A stretch of DNA of 64,000 nucleotides, taken from Verrucomicrobia subdivision 3 bacterium UBA693. GTDB taxonomy: Bacteria; Verrucomicrobiota; Verrucomicrobiia; Limisphaerales; UBA8199. The notes under the pieces are model-generated. The model had not been told where the DNA came from and made no database searches. It worked only from the letters and a program-made list of their open reading frames with translations. A program made the position numbers and the translations under genes. Location: NCBI GenBank assembly GCA_002298785.1, contig DBMR01000014.1:1-64000 (forward strand), read 5' to 3'. Of this stretch, positions 43,215 through 52,242 are shown piece after piece; the first letter of the stretch is position 1; each line of letters opens with the position of its first letter.

Positions 43215-44204
43215 TTACTTGGGCAGCAAATCGGACACCATCGACTTTTCTTCCTTCAGTTCGTTGATGGTGGCGTCGATTTTGCCCTGGCTGAAGGCGT
43301 TGATGGGCAGGTCCTGGACGATCTCGGGTTTCTGGCCGTTGCTGCGGATGGGGAAGGAAGTAATGAGCCCCTTTTCCACTCCGTAGCTGCCATCGGAGCA
43401 CAGGCACAGGCTGTGCCAATCACCGGCGGCGGTGGGCTGGACCACCGAGCGAACGCTGTCCACGACGGCGTTGGCGGCGCTGGCGGCACTGGAGGCGCCG
43501 CGGGCCTTGATGATCGCCGCGCCGCGCTGCTGTACTGAACTAATAAACTCGCCCTTGAGCCAGGCTTCATCGGTGATGACTTCGTTGCCCGGGCGGCCGT
43601 TGATGCGGGCGTTGTAGAAATCCGGGTATTGGGTGGCGGAATGGTTGCCCCAGATCGCCATATTCGTGACCGCGGTGATATCCACGCCGGCCTTCTTCGC
43701 CAACTGGCTCTTGGCGCGATTCTCATCGAGCCGGGTCATCGCAAAGAACCGGTCTCGCGGCACGCCGGGAGCATTGTTCATCGCAATCAGGCAGTTGGTG
43801 TTGCAGGGATTTCCGACCACCAACACCCGCACGTCCGAGGCGGCATTCTTTTCAATCGCCTGGCCCTGGCCGATGAAGATCTTGCCATTGATACCGAGGA
43901 GGTCCTTGCGTTCCATGCCGGCTTTGCGCGGCACGCTGCCGACCAGCAGGGCCCAATTCACGCCTTTGAATCCCTCGTCGAGATTGGCGGTGGGCACCAC
44001 GCCTTTCAGCAGCGGGAACGCGCAATCATCCAACTCCATGACCACGCCCCCGAGCGCGGGCAGGGCCGGTTCAATTTCCAGCAAATGCAGGATGACCGGT
44101 TGCTGGCGACCGAACATCGCTCCGGAAGCGATGCGGAACAACAGGGAGTAACCGATTTGACCGGCGGCGCCGGTAACTGCGACACGAATTGGTGATGTGC
44201 TCAT
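43215..44204 (-). CDS. mdh: Malate dehydrogenase (NAD)
   Basis: 329 residues from ATG 44204 (MSTSPIRVAVTGAAGQIGYSLLFRIASG); an upstream frame start would add 18 non-homologous residues. It is of the cytosolic-type MDH subgroup: Rossmann GAAGQIG, LEIEPALPALGGVVMELDDCAFP (Asp-rich cofactor region), GSVPRKAGMERKDLL (substrate Arg), VVGNPCNTNCLIA, MTRLDENRAKSQL (Arg and Asp) and IWGNHSATQYPDF with the catalytic His. Interconverts malate and oxaloacetate in the TCA cycle. Downstream of the truncated aldehyde dehydrogenase by 63 bp. Confidence 0.95.
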   Translation of the reverse strand: MSTSPIRVAVTGAAGQIGYSLLFRIASGAMFGRQQPVILHLLEIEPALPALGGVVMELDDCAFPLLKGVVPTANLDEGFKGVNWALLVGSVPRKAGMERKDLLGINGKIFIGQGQAIEKNAASDVRVLVVGNPCNTNCLIAMNNAPGVPRDRFFAMTRLDENRAKSQLAKKAGVDITAVTNMAIWGNHSATQYPDFYNARINGRPGNEVITDEAWLKGEFISSVQQRGAAIIKARGASSAASAANAVVDSVRSVVQPTAAGDWHSLCLCSDGSYGVEKGLITSFPIRSNGQKPEIVQDLPINAFSQGKIDATINELKEEKSMVSDLLPK

Positions 44205-44267
44205 ATAAAATTCCAAGAAAACCGAGCGGAATATGAACAGGCGCGGCGGCAGAAGCAAGCCCAGGCT

Positions 44268-45134
44268 TCAGTAGCCGATCGGATGCCAGGCCGTTTTATG
44301 TTCAACCGTCTCAATGATCCAATACGGATCCTCGGATGCCGGCCCGAACCATTCCGCCGGCGCCAGGTTCCGCCGGCTATAGCGCTTCAGATTCAGCGCG
44401 GAGCCGCCCTGCAACACCGGCCACAGCGCATCCGACCCGGAGGCGTCCACGATGGCGTTCACATCCATGTGTGAAGCGAAGTGCGATGCGAGTTCCTCGG
44501 CTTTGCCGGTGAGGATATTGACCACCCCGCCCGGAAGGTCGCTGGTGGCGAGAATTTCGGAGAACGTCACCGCCGGCAACGGAAAGCGCCCCGAAGCCAG
44601 AATAATGGCGGAGTTACCGCTCAGAATGACGGAGGCCATCAACGAGACCAGCGGCAGCAGCACCGGGGTTTCAGGACACAGCACGATCACCACGCCAGTG
44701 GGCTCGGGGGCGGTGAAATTGAAATGGGCCGAGGCGACCGGGTTGACGCTGCCAAAGGTCTGGCCGTACTTATCCGCCCAACCGGCAAAATAGACGAGCC
44801 GATCGATGGCGGCGTTCACCTCCTGCTCCGGCGCCGAAGCCGGCCCGCAGTGGGACAGTTCGCGCACCAATTCCTGGGCCCGGCTTTGCACCATCTCCGC
44901 GGCCCGATACAAAATCTGGCTGCGCAGGTAGGGAGTTCTTTTGCTCCAGCCCGGCTGGGCCGCGCGCGCCGCGACGGCGGCATCGCGAAAGTCCTTGCGC
45001 GAGCCCCAACAAAAATTTCCCAGCGGCTGGTTATCCGCGGACAGCGCCGGCAGAAAGCGCCCGCTCTCGCTGCGAACAAAATTGCCGCCGATATACATTT
45101 TGTACGTCTTTCGGACTTCCAAACTCGCGCTCAT
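44268..45134 (-). CDS. Truncated aldehyde dehydrogenase-like protein lacking the catalytic half
   Basis: 288 residues from ATG 45134 (MSASLEVRKTYKMYIGGNFVRSESGR). It aligns with the first part of ALDH superfamily proteins: YIGGNFV, CWGSRKDFRDAAVAARAAQPGW, YLRSQILYRAAEMVQ, PTGVVIVLCPETPVLLPLVSLMASVILSGNSAIIL and LPGGVVNILTG (the NAD-binding domain). ALDHs normally have about 480 residues; the Glu of ELGGK and the catalytic Cys domain are absent, and the end (WIIETVEHKTAWHPIGY) is unlike ALDH. The frame is intact with no decay marks, so a pseudoenzyme or partner subunit is as likely as a remnant. It precedes mdh by 63 bp. Confidence 0.75.
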   Translation of the reverse strand: MSASLEVRKTYKMYIGGNFVRSESGRFLPALSADNQPLGNFCWGSRKDFRDAAVAARAAQPGWSKRTPYLRSQILYRAAEMVQSRAQELVRELSHCGPASAPEQEVNAAIDRLVYFAGWADKYGQTFGSVNPVASAHFNFTAPEPTGVVIVLCPETPVLLPLVSLMASVILSGNSAIILASGRFPLPAVTFSEILATSDLPGGVVNILTGKAEELASHFASHMDVNAIVDASGSDALWPVLQGGSALNLKRYSRRNLAPAEWFGPASEDPYWIIETVEHKTAWHPIGY

Positions 45135-45284
45135 GCGGTAAAGATGTACTCGGAACCGGCGGCGGTGAACAAGCCTTAAGCACCTGGCACTCGCGAGCGC
45201 CTCGGGCCTCGATCCCGAGCATCTTGGCGCGCCCGAGGGGTGCGTTTCACCAGCCACGGGATCCGAGTTGAATTAATAAAAGCC

Positions 45285-46079
45285 ATGCGCACCAAAATGA
45301 TCCGGGTATTAGGCCTCTATTTATTCGCCGTAATCCTCTCTTCCGCCGGGGCGGCGGACCTGGTGAAAGCCAAGGATGGCTCCGGAGTATACGGCTACAA
45401 AGACACGCCCAAACTGCCCTGGTGCGAGTGGGTTGTGCACGATCCCGACCGACCGGCTCCGCCGCGGATCGATCCGGGGAAATCCGGCCCCGTCGCTCCG
45501 GTCCCCGCGGATGCGGTGGTTTTGTTCGATGGCACCAGCCTGGCCAAATGGAAGCCGCTGGCCGGCTGGGAGGTCAAGGACGGCACCATCGTCGCCGGTA
45601 ACGGCGGCCTGACCTCGCTCGAGGAATTCGGCGACCTCCAGTTGCATGTCGAGTGGCAAGCTCCCGCGAATTTTGAAGGACCCTGGTACAACCGCGGCAA
45701 CAATGGCCTCCTTTTGATGGGACAGTTCGAAATCCAGATTTTCGATTCCTACAACGAGAAACTCTATCCCGACGGACAATGCGCGGCCATCTATGGGCAA
45801 ACGCCACCCCTGGTGAATGTGACCCGCCCCCCAGGAGAATGGCAAAGTTTCGACATCATTTTTACTGCCCCTAAATTCGAGGCCGGAAAGCTGGTCGCTC
45901 CCGCTCGAGTGACCATGCTGCACAACGGCGTGCTGGTGCATCGAAACGAGGAAATTCGAGGTGAAACCGGGCACCGCATCCTCCCGGAATACAAGCGCAA
46001 AACTCAGACCGGCCCCGTCGTCCTGGGCGGACATGACTGCCCGGTCCGGTTTCGCAGTATCTGGGTCCGGAAACTATAG
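45285..46079 (+). CDS. Secreted DUF1080 (3-keto-disaccharide hydrolase) protein
   Basis: 264 residues from ATG 45285 with a signal peptide (MIRVLGLYLFAVILSSAGAADL core). Domain PF06439 is recognisable: VVLFDGTSLAKWKPLAGWEVKDGTIVAGNGGLTSLEEFGDLQLHVEW (landmark residues about 85-130), NRGNNGLLLMGQFEIQIFDS, QCAAIYGQTPPLVNVTRPPGEWQSFDI and GPVVLGGHDCPVRFRSIWVRKL. Concanavalin-like jelly roll; members have been described as 3-keto-glucoside or lectin-type enzymes, and the family is greatly expanded in Verrucomicrobia and Planctomycetes. Monocistronic, divergent from the ALDH-like gene. An alternative ATG is at 45297. Confidence 0.85.
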   Translation: MRTKMIRVLGLYLFAVILSSAGAADLVKAKDGSGVYGYKDTPKLPWCEWVVHDPDRPAPPRIDPGKSGPVAPVPADAVVLFDGTSLAKWKPLAGWEVKDGTIVAGNGGLTSLEEFGDLQLHVEWQAPANFEGPWYNRGNNGLLLMGQFEIQIFDSYNEKLYPDGQCAAIYGQTPPLVNVTRPPGEWQSFDIIFTAPKFEAGKLVAPARVTMLHNGVLVHRNEEIRGETGHRILPEYKRKTQTGPVVLGGHDCPVRFRSIWVRKL

Positions 46080-46219
46080 CACGACGAGGATTGCGCCGGG
46101 ATTGGGGTCACGCCAGATTCCGTTTTCTGGCGCTCGGAGGGATATGCCTGTCGGGACCCGTTGGTGCAGGCGTCACGGATGCAACTGACTGATCCCGCTC
46201 GAGCCGTTAAACGCTCGCG

Positions 46220-48529
46220 TCATCCTTTTGAATGCGGCGTATAGGAAGCCAGGAAGAAAATCACGACCAGACCCACCAGCGTGGCTACCAGGGTGATTAC
46301 CCACAGCACTTTCCGGATCTTGCGATCCCGGCGGCGTTTGGCTCGACGCTCTTTCGACGCCGCAGTCGCGGTAGGATCAGAACTTGCCACCACGACCGAG
46401 GTGCTGAGTCGAAAGTCTTTGGGCAACGCGGGCAATTCCTTCGGGGCCGCTGGTTCCAGTAACTTGCCGGCAGGCAGGGCCGTTTTCCGGGTGGGTAGTG
46501 GCAGTGACCCAAAATCCGGACGTTTCAACACCCGGGCCATGCCGACCGGGACCGGCACCTGCCAGACGGATTCGCTGCGGATAGACTCCACCAGGTCACG
46601 GTGCCGGGCCAAATCCTGAGGCAGGACGGAATCTTGGAGCGTCGAGAGCGACAGAGTGACCGACCAATAATTGCTCGAGACCTTGTGCGTGCGGGAGAAA
46701 CGGAGATGCGGGCTGCCCAGGCTTTGGCGAGCGGGAGCTGTCATTTGCAGTCCCGGCACCTGGATTTCCAGTGTATGCACCACGTTGCAGGGGTAAGGTA
46801 GTGCCAGTGGGCATTTCCGCGGTTCCCGATCTGGAATCGGCAAGGCCCCGGTCAGGATATGGCTGCCCAGGATCGCCATGTGGGTTTCAGGATCATCGGT
46901 GCGATGGGTGAATTCCCGCACCTCGAAGGTCTCAGCGACACAAAATTCGTTCGCGTTGCGGTCGTCGCGGCTTTTGAGTTCCCCCATCCGCGATGCCGGG
47001 CCAAACCGGCTGATGCAAGCCTGAAGACGCTCCTTCTCCAACTCCTGGAGCGGGACGGCCTTAAATTGCTGGCGCAACGATTCCGCGTAGACACCGGTGG
47101 CCCGAAGTACCACCGCAAGCAATGACGGGCGCCCGAGCGTATCGACGAGCACCGACTCGCGCAGCTCATAGACGCTGTGCTGATAGCTGGCGCGCGGCGC
47201 CGGGACCAGGCTTTGCACCGCAGCGTCCACCGGCAAGCCAGCCCCAAAATCCGGAGTCACCGGGTCCAGCGAACTGCCGCCCTGCCCACGCATGGTGGCA
47301 TCCACCCAATAACCGCGCCCCTCCAGTTCGTATTCCACGATGACGTGGTTGAACAGCCCGGGCGAGGGCAGCAGGTCTTGCAGCGATTTCCGCAGCCGCG
47401 TATTCACTAGAATGGGCCGGGCCTTGATGCCCAACCCGCGCAACAAGTGCACCAGCAAAAACGAGACATCCTTGCAATCGCCGTAACGGCGTCGCGCCAC
47501 CGTTCCGGGGGGCGCGGGCACGTGGCCACCCAGTTCCAGGTCCACACTCAGGTAGCGATGCTCATCCTGGATAAACCGCACCGCGCGACCCACCCGCGAC
47601 ATTGGCTCAGTTTCCTGATCGCCAATTTCTTTAACAATACGCTGCACCTCCGGATCATCCGGAGTTTCCGACCAGGTTTCAGCCAGAGCCGAGGCAATGC
47701 TGCTCCACCCCTGGAAATCCGAAATCTGCACCCACGGATAGGCCATGTACCACTCGGGGCTGTTCGGTTCCAGAGGCACGCCGTTGTAGCCTTCGCCGGA
47801 CCAGGTCCAGGAGGTTTCCTCAGTTTCCTGGCCCACCACCGGAGCCAGCTCCGGGCTCGACGATTTCCACTGCATGGGCCGTGAGGTCGCAAAGCGAGCC
47901 GCAAATCGATACTTCGCCACGGGCAACGAAGCCGGCAGCGAGAAAAATGAGGAACAACGTTTCGGCAACAATTTAGGCTCGCTTCGAATGGTGAAGCAGG
48001 AATCGAGGATGTCCCCGGGTCGGACATCTTCCAGCAATAGTAGCAGGGTGAACCAGCCATCGATGATGAAGCCTTCGAGGCCCTCTTCCCGCTGCAATAT
48101 CCGGAAGCGTTCGAGATCGGTGTGATCCCGCACCGCCTGGTCACGACGGATGCGAATCCAATGAACCACCAGGGTTTGCGTCCGCGGCTCCAATTGCAGG
48201 CGCCACTGGGATTCATGCTGCACCGCATCCATGGTGTCGAGGCGCACCACACTGTGGGTGTGCATCTCGTGGGTCTCGGCATGAACCTGGCGGCTGAAAT
48301 ACAGATAAGTCAGCGGCGCCCCCGCGCGCGCAGGCACTGAAACGTCATACGTTCCAGCCTGCACCCAGTCCGGAACCGGGCCCTTGCTCAGATGCTCGCG
48401 GGCCGATTGCAGCAAATCGGAGCCGGCGAGGGCTGTGGGAACGACGGGCATGCCTCCTCCAATAGCCAGCCACGCTCCAAAATACAATAAAAATGCGGCG
48501 CCAAGTTCCCCAAAAACTACGGAGGACAC
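46220..48529 (-). CDS. DUF3857/transglutaminase-like membrane protein
   Basis: 769 residues. An N-terminal hydrophobic segment (AAFLLYFGAWLAIGGGMPVVPTALA) looks like a signal sequence or anchor. A DUF3857 beta domain (about 45-270: VVHWIRIRRDQAV, GWFTLLLLLEDVRPGDILDSCFTI) precedes a transglutaminase core with the Cys-His-Asp triad: RRYGDCKDVSFLLVHLLRGLGI, LFNHVIVEYEL and YWVDATMRGQGG. A further domain of about 300 residues and a C-terminal membrane helix (VLWVITLVATLVGLVVIFFLA) follow a Lys/Arg stretch. This architecture is common in Bacteroidetes and Verrucomicrobia; substrate unknown. Not in an obvious operon. Confidence 0.83.
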   Translation of the reverse strand: MSSVVFGELGAAFLLYFGAWLAIGGGMPVVPTALAGSDLLQSAREHLSKGPVPDWVQAGTYDVSVPARAGAPLTYLYFSRQVHAETHEMHTHSVVRLDTMDAVQHESQWRLQLEPRTQTLVVHWIRIRRDQAVRDHTDLERFRILQREEGLEGFIIDGWFTLLLLLEDVRPGDILDSCFTIRSEPKLLPKRCSSFFSLPASLPVAKYRFAARFATSRPMQWKSSSPELAPVVGQETEETSWTWSGEGYNGVPLEPNSPEWYMAYPWVQISDFQGWSSIASALAETWSETPDDPEVQRIVKEIGDQETEPMSRVGRAVRFIQDEHRYLSVDLELGGHVPAPPGTVARRRYGDCKDVSFLLVHLLRGLGIKARPILVNTRLRKSLQDLLPSPGLFNHVIVEYELEGRGYWVDATMRGQGGSSLDPVTPDFGAGLPVDAAVQSLVPAPRASYQHSVYELRESVLVDTLGRPSLLAVVLRATGVYAESLRQQFKAVPLQELEKERLQACISRFGPASRMGELKSRDDRNANEFCVAETFEVREFTHRTDDPETHMAILGSHILTGALPIPDREPRKCPLALPYPCNVVHTLEIQVPGLQMTAPARQSLGSPHLRFSRTHKVSSNYWSVTLSLSTLQDSVLPQDLARHRDLVESIRSESVWQVPVPVGMARVLKRPDFGSLPLPTRKTALPAGKLLEPAAPKELPALPKDFRLSTSVVVASSDPTATAASKERRAKRRRDRKIRKVLWVITLVATLVGLVVIFFLASYTPHSKG

Positions 48530-48550
48530 CGCGCCGCCGGCCTAAAGGAA

Positions 48551-48582
48551 GAGCGGGATGATCCTTGCGAACCATCCCGCTC
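48551..48582 (-). terminator. Terminator of Gfo/Idh/MocA oxidoreductase gene
   Basis: A 10-bp stem GAGCGGGATG / CATCCCGCTC, read on the minus strand, is followed by TTCCTTT and lies 32 bp past the stop codon at 48614. Confidence 0.75.
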
Positions 48583-48613
48583 TTGAACGACTTTACGTGT
48601 TCCCGGGCTAACC

Positions 48614-49804
48614 TCAGGTCGCCTTGGGCATCGGGGTCCAGCCGCCTTTCTTCTTGCTGCTCTTGACGCAGGTCTCGATGAACGCGATGCCGGTCCAACC
48701 ATCAGCCACATTGGCGTATTTGGCGCCGTCGTTGCTGAATTTCTCGCCGGCTTTCCATTTGCGCACATCCGCTTCGAAGGAGCGGTGCAAGCGCGCGAAT
48801 GCATCGTGGAACGCTTCGGGATGGCCCGAAGGAATAGTGGGTTCGGCCATGAGGTCGGCCGGCAGGTCCTTGGGCAGGAAACCGTCGCCGCCCGCCACCG
48901 CGCCGCGCCAATAGACGCGATCCGGTTGGTTGGGCAGGTTGATGGTCACGCATTCGGGATCTTCCTGTCTCCAGCGCAACGTGCCTTTGGTGCCGGCGAC
49001 CTCGATGCCGAGATCGTTTTTGTGCCCGATGCACACCTGCGAGGCGCGGACGAGGGCCTTGGCGCCATTGTTCAGTTTGCAGTAGATGGTGAAATGATCG
49101 TCCAGCATGCGACCTTCGACGAAGGTTTCGAGCTGCGCACTGAGCTGCGACACTTCCAGTCCGGTGACATAGCGCAATTGCATGAGGGCGTGGGTGCCAA
49201 TGTCGCCACCGCAGCCGGAGCCGCCCGCTCGCTTGGGATCCACGCGCCAAGAGGCCTGCTGCTGACCGGTCGCTTCCAGCTTCGTCGCCAGCCAGCCCTG
49301 GATGTAATAGCTATCCACCCAGCGGACTTCGCCCAGCAACCCGCTCCGCACAACGTAACGGCTGAACCGGCTGGTCCAATGTCCCAGGTAAGTGTGCGCC
49401 ACACCGAACGGGATGTTCAGCTTGCGCGCGGTCTTCACCAGGTCGTTGGCTTCCTTCAGATTGAGGCACAGCGGCTTCTCGCAGAACACCGCGATTCCCG
49501 CTTTCATCGCTTTCATCGCGGGATCGTGATGCACGAAATTGGGCGTCACGATCAGGATATAATCCAGCCGCTCGGCTTCCGGCAGCGTGGCATTGGCCGC
49601 GATCATCTCGTCGTAAGAACCGTAACCCTTGATCGGGTAAGGCCAATTGGCAGCCTCTTCGAGGGCGATTTTCGGATCGGGGAACAGCGCCCCGGCCACC
49701 ACGCGGCGGGTGCCGTCCATGTGAATGGCTTTTTGATGAGGATGCACAATGAAGGCGCCTTTACCGCCTCCGACCAAACCGACATTCAGGGGTCTATTGG
49801 ACAT
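48614..49804 (-). CDS. Gfo/Idh/MocA family oxidoreductase
   Basis: 396 residues. The Rossmann start NVGLVGGGKGAFIVHPHQKAI, the family motif VFCEKPLCLNLKEA (EKP) and HTYLGHWTSRFSRYVVRSGLLGEVRWVDSYYIQGW identify an NAD(P)-dependent oxidoreductase of the Gfo/Idh/MocA family; GGDIGTHALMQLRYVTG carries the family Asp and His. Substrates in the family are sugars or inositols. There is no signal peptide, unlike many Tat-exported planctomycete members. Monocistronic, with its own terminator. Confidence 0.9.
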   Translation of the reverse strand: MSNRPLNVGLVGGGKGAFIVHPHQKAIHMDGTRRVVAGALFPDPKIALEEAANWPYPIKGYGSYDEMIAANATLPEAERLDYILIVTPNFVHHDPAMKAMKAGIAVFCEKPLCLNLKEANDLVKTARKLNIPFGVAHTYLGHWTSRFSRYVVRSGLLGEVRWVDSYYIQGWLATKLEATGQQQASWRVDPKRAGGSGCGGDIGTHALMQLRYVTGLEVSQLSAQLETFVEGRMLDDHFTIYCKLNNGAKALVRASQVCIGHKNDLGIEVAGTKGTLRWRQEDPECVTINLPNQPDRVYWRGAVAGGDGFLPKDLPADLMAEPTIPSGHPEAFHDAFARLHRSFEADVRKWKAGEKFSNDGAKYANVADGWTGIAFIETCVKSSKKKGGWTPMPKAT

Positions 49805-49917
49805 AAGTCTATCTCCTGTGAAGTGTTGTTTAATTGTTCGCCGTCTACTTAGTTTTGTCGGACCAAGCCGTTGTTCGCTCCAGAATAAAAAGCGCAGTTC
49901 CCCTTTTCAACCCCTAT

Positions 49918-51234
49918 CTAGAGGATGTTCGCCGCAAGCTCCGCCAGTTCGGACCGTTCGCCCTTTTGAAACTCGATATGGGCGGCAATCGGCTGGCTGC
50001 GGAACCGGCTCACCACGTAGTTAAAGCCGTTTGAGGAGGAATCCACGTAAGGATTGTCGATCTGGTACGGATCACCCGTGAACACGATCTTGGTGCCGTT
50101 CCCGACGCGGGTGATGATGGTCTTGGCTTCCAGTGGCGTGAGGTTCTGGGCCTCGTCGATGATCATGAACTGGTTGGCGATGCTGCGGCCGCGGATGTAG
50201 CTCAAAGCTTCCACGACGATGCTCCCCGAGCGCATCAGGTCGCCGCTGCGCCGATGTTCGTGGCCCATGTTCAGGTCGCCCAGCATCTCAAGGGCGTCGT
50301 GAATCGGCTGCATCCAGGGCGCCAACTTCTCATCCAGCGATCCCGGCAGGAATCCGAGTTCCTTGCCCATCGAGATGGTGGGACGCGCCACCACCAATCG
50401 CCGAAATTCCCGGTCCATCACAGTGCGCTTAAGCCCGGCAGCCATCGCCAGCAGCGTCTTGCCGGTCCCCGCCTTCCCCATCAGAGTCACGAGTTTGATC
50501 CGATCATCCAGCAGTGCGTCAAAACCAAAATGCTGCTCCCGGTTGCGAGGCTTGATTCCCCACACCCCCTCGCGGCAATCAATGATTGGCACTGCTTTCT
50601 TGCCCGAGGCGTCAATCTTCGCCAGCGCGGTCCGCTTCGGATTCGCATCCTCCGCCAGCGTGCAGTACTCGTTCGGGAAGTATTGCCGCCCCCCGTTCAG
50701 CTCGAGTTCGCCATTTGAGCGGAACCAAGCCATCTTGTCGCTCGGCACCTGCACGTCGATCATCCCGGTGTAGAGATCGGTGATGAACACCCGATCGTTC
50801 TCGTAATCCTCCGCCGCCAAACCCAGCGCGTCCGCCTTGATGCGCAGGTTAATATCCTTGCTGACCAGCACCGTGGTGCTCTTGGGTTGGGTTTTCTGGA
50901 CCGCAAACGCCAGCGACAAGATCCGGTTGTCCACGCTGTCGGTCGCAAAAAGAGCATTGCCGGTTTTCGCCGGCTTGAGCTTCTGGTAAATGACTCGCAG
51001 TGAGCCGCCCGTCGGCAGGGGTACCCCTTCGCTCAGGCTGCCGGTTCCCCGAAAGCCATCGAGCATGCGCGAAACCGCCCGTGCATTTTGCCCTAACTCC
51101 GTCGACTCCCGTTTGAAGCGGTCCATCTCTTCGATGACCTCAATCGGGATGAGCACATGATTGTCTTCAAATCGGAGCAGGGAGTTGGGGTCGTGGAGGA
51201 GGACGTTGGTATCAAGAATGTAATTCTTCTTCAC
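49918..51234 (-). CDS. PIN domain-PhoH family ATPase
   Basis: 438 residues from GTG 51234 (VKKNYILDTNVLLHDPNSLLRFEDN). The N-terminal PIN RNase domain has the acidic residues in ILDTNVLLHD, VIEEMDRFKRE and FATDSVDNRILSLAF. The C-terminal PhoH-type helicase/ATPase carries LVTLMGKAGTGKTLLAMAAG (Walker A), the DEAQN Walker B in MIIDEAQNLTPLEAKTI and FTGDPYQIDNPY. PIN-PhoH proteins (PhoH2/YlaK type) act as RNA helicase-ribonucleases. The start overlaps the GST gene by 23 bp in another frame; the ATG-initiated frame to 51405 would overlap it by 194 bp and is not adopted. Confidence 0.88.
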   Translation of the reverse strand: MKKNYILDTNVLLHDPNSLLRFEDNHVLIPIEVIEEMDRFKRESTELGQNARAVSRMLDGFRGTGSLSEGVPLPTGGSLRVIYQKLKPAKTGNALFATDSVDNRILSLAFAVQKTQPKSTTVLVSKDINLRIKADALGLAAEDYENDRVFITDLYTGMIDVQVPSDKMAWFRSNGELELNGGRQYFPNEYCTLAEDANPKRTALAKIDASGKKAVPIIDCREGVWGIKPRNREQHFGFDALLDDRIKLVTLMGKAGTGKTLLAMAAGLKRTVMDREFRRLVVARPTISMGKELGFLPGSLDEKLAPWMQPIHDALEMLGDLNMGHEHRRSGDLMRSGSIVVEALSYIRGRSIANQFMIIDEAQNLTPLEAKTIITRVGNGTKIVFTGDPYQIDNPYVDSSSNGFNYVVSRFRSQPIAAHIEFQKGERSELAELAANIL

Positions 51235-51898
51235 GCGGTAAGTCTTTGAATTGGACAGATTTAATCCGATCGTACCATTTGGCAATACGGCCGTGGGCGC
51301 GCGGCAGACGGTAGTTCCCGGAATAGAGAAAGTTTTCAAGCATTCCAAACAAATCGAAATCGACAAAACGAGGCCGGTCTTCGAGCAGGTAATCGTGACC
51401 GACAAGCATCTCCTCGAACGGTATCAACTCCTGCTCGAGTTCCGACAGGAGCGCTTTCTGCCCGGCTTTCCAGGCGTCGAGACAGCCACGACCGAACTTG
51501 CGCTCTTTGTGACGCACAAAGGCCACGTGTTCCCGCTCCGGCACCATTTCGCGCCAGTAAATATCGTTCAGCTTGAAACACGGACCCTCAACCCGGTTTT
51601 CAATATGCCGCCACAGGATCGATTGCACCCCTTCCAACTTCCATGGAAAGAGCCCCAACCGGAGCTTGGAATCAAGATACTTGGCCAACACCTGCGAATC
51701 CTCGTTCACCTCGAACAGGACGCTCTTGCCATCGCGCAAAATCGGCACGCCATAATAGCGTTGCCGGGTGAGCTTCCAGATCACCGAGCGCTCGGTATTG
51801 GGTACCGGAACCACTTTGAAAGGCGCCCCGGAAAAGGAAAGAATACGATGTTGGATGATGCAGAACGGACTCCACGGGAACTGAAACAGTTCAATCAT
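51212..51898 (-). CDS. Glutathione S-transferase family protein
   Basis: 228 residues. The N-terminal thioredoxin-like domain has ELFQFPWSPFCIIQHRILSFSGAPF (CXX-type active-site region with Ser/Cys), VPILRDGKSVLFEVNEDSQVLAKYL (cis-Pro and SNAIL-like pattern), followed by an all-helical C-terminal domain (YWREMVPEREHVAFVRHKERKFGRG, LEQELIPFEEMLVGHDYLLEDRPRFVDFDLFGMLENFL). The second region fits the GST C-domain. Substrate unknown. The stop overlaps the PIN-PhoH start by 23 bp, suggesting co-transcription. Confidence 0.8.
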   Translation of the reverse strand: MIELFQFPWSPFCIIQHRILSFSGAPFKVVPVPNTERSVIWKLTRQRYYGVPILRDGKSVLFEVNEDSQVLAKYLDSKLRLGLFPWKLEGVQSILWRHIENRVEGPCFKLNDIYWREMVPEREHVAFVRHKERKFGRGCLDAWKAGQKALLSELEQELIPFEEMLVGHDYLLEDRPRFVDFDLFGMLENFLYSGNYRLPRAHGRIAKWYDRIKSVQFKDLPREEELHS

Positions 51899-52242
51899 GT
51901 CGCTATTTTCTTGAGGTGACTTTACGTCTCAGCGAGACCCCTGACAAGCGGAATCCCAGTTTTAGATTCCGCCGGACACGCGCGGGAATTTTCGCCTCGC
52001 TGCGGTGAAGACCACGCCTCGCCGGGACCGGCAGCGCCCATCCCGCGCCCTCCGGTTTCCGACCGGCTCGCATTCATGTCGTTAATTTTGCAGATTAGAT
52101 TTGCGCGTGACGACGGATTGGGCTAGCAATTTACGCATCTACTCTCCATGACCATTTGCCAGGATTGCGGACTACTGGAAGCACCGCGTCCGCCGCGACG
52201 CGGCGTGACCGCGACGTCCCGGGGCTTTTGCCACTGAATCGT
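51899..52242. other. Intergenic region upstream of vgrG
   Basis: About 344 bp between divergent genes. It contains a hairpin GCGGAATC ... GATTCCGC at about 51949-51974 without a T-run. An open frame in front of vgrG (from about 52156) is in frame with it but has no homology. No other gene seen. Confidence 0.4.

Noticed and set aside
51949..51974. Hairpin GCGGAATC/GATTCCGC as a terminator
   Set aside because: No T-run on either side and located at the start of divergent genes; could be an operator but there is no evidence.
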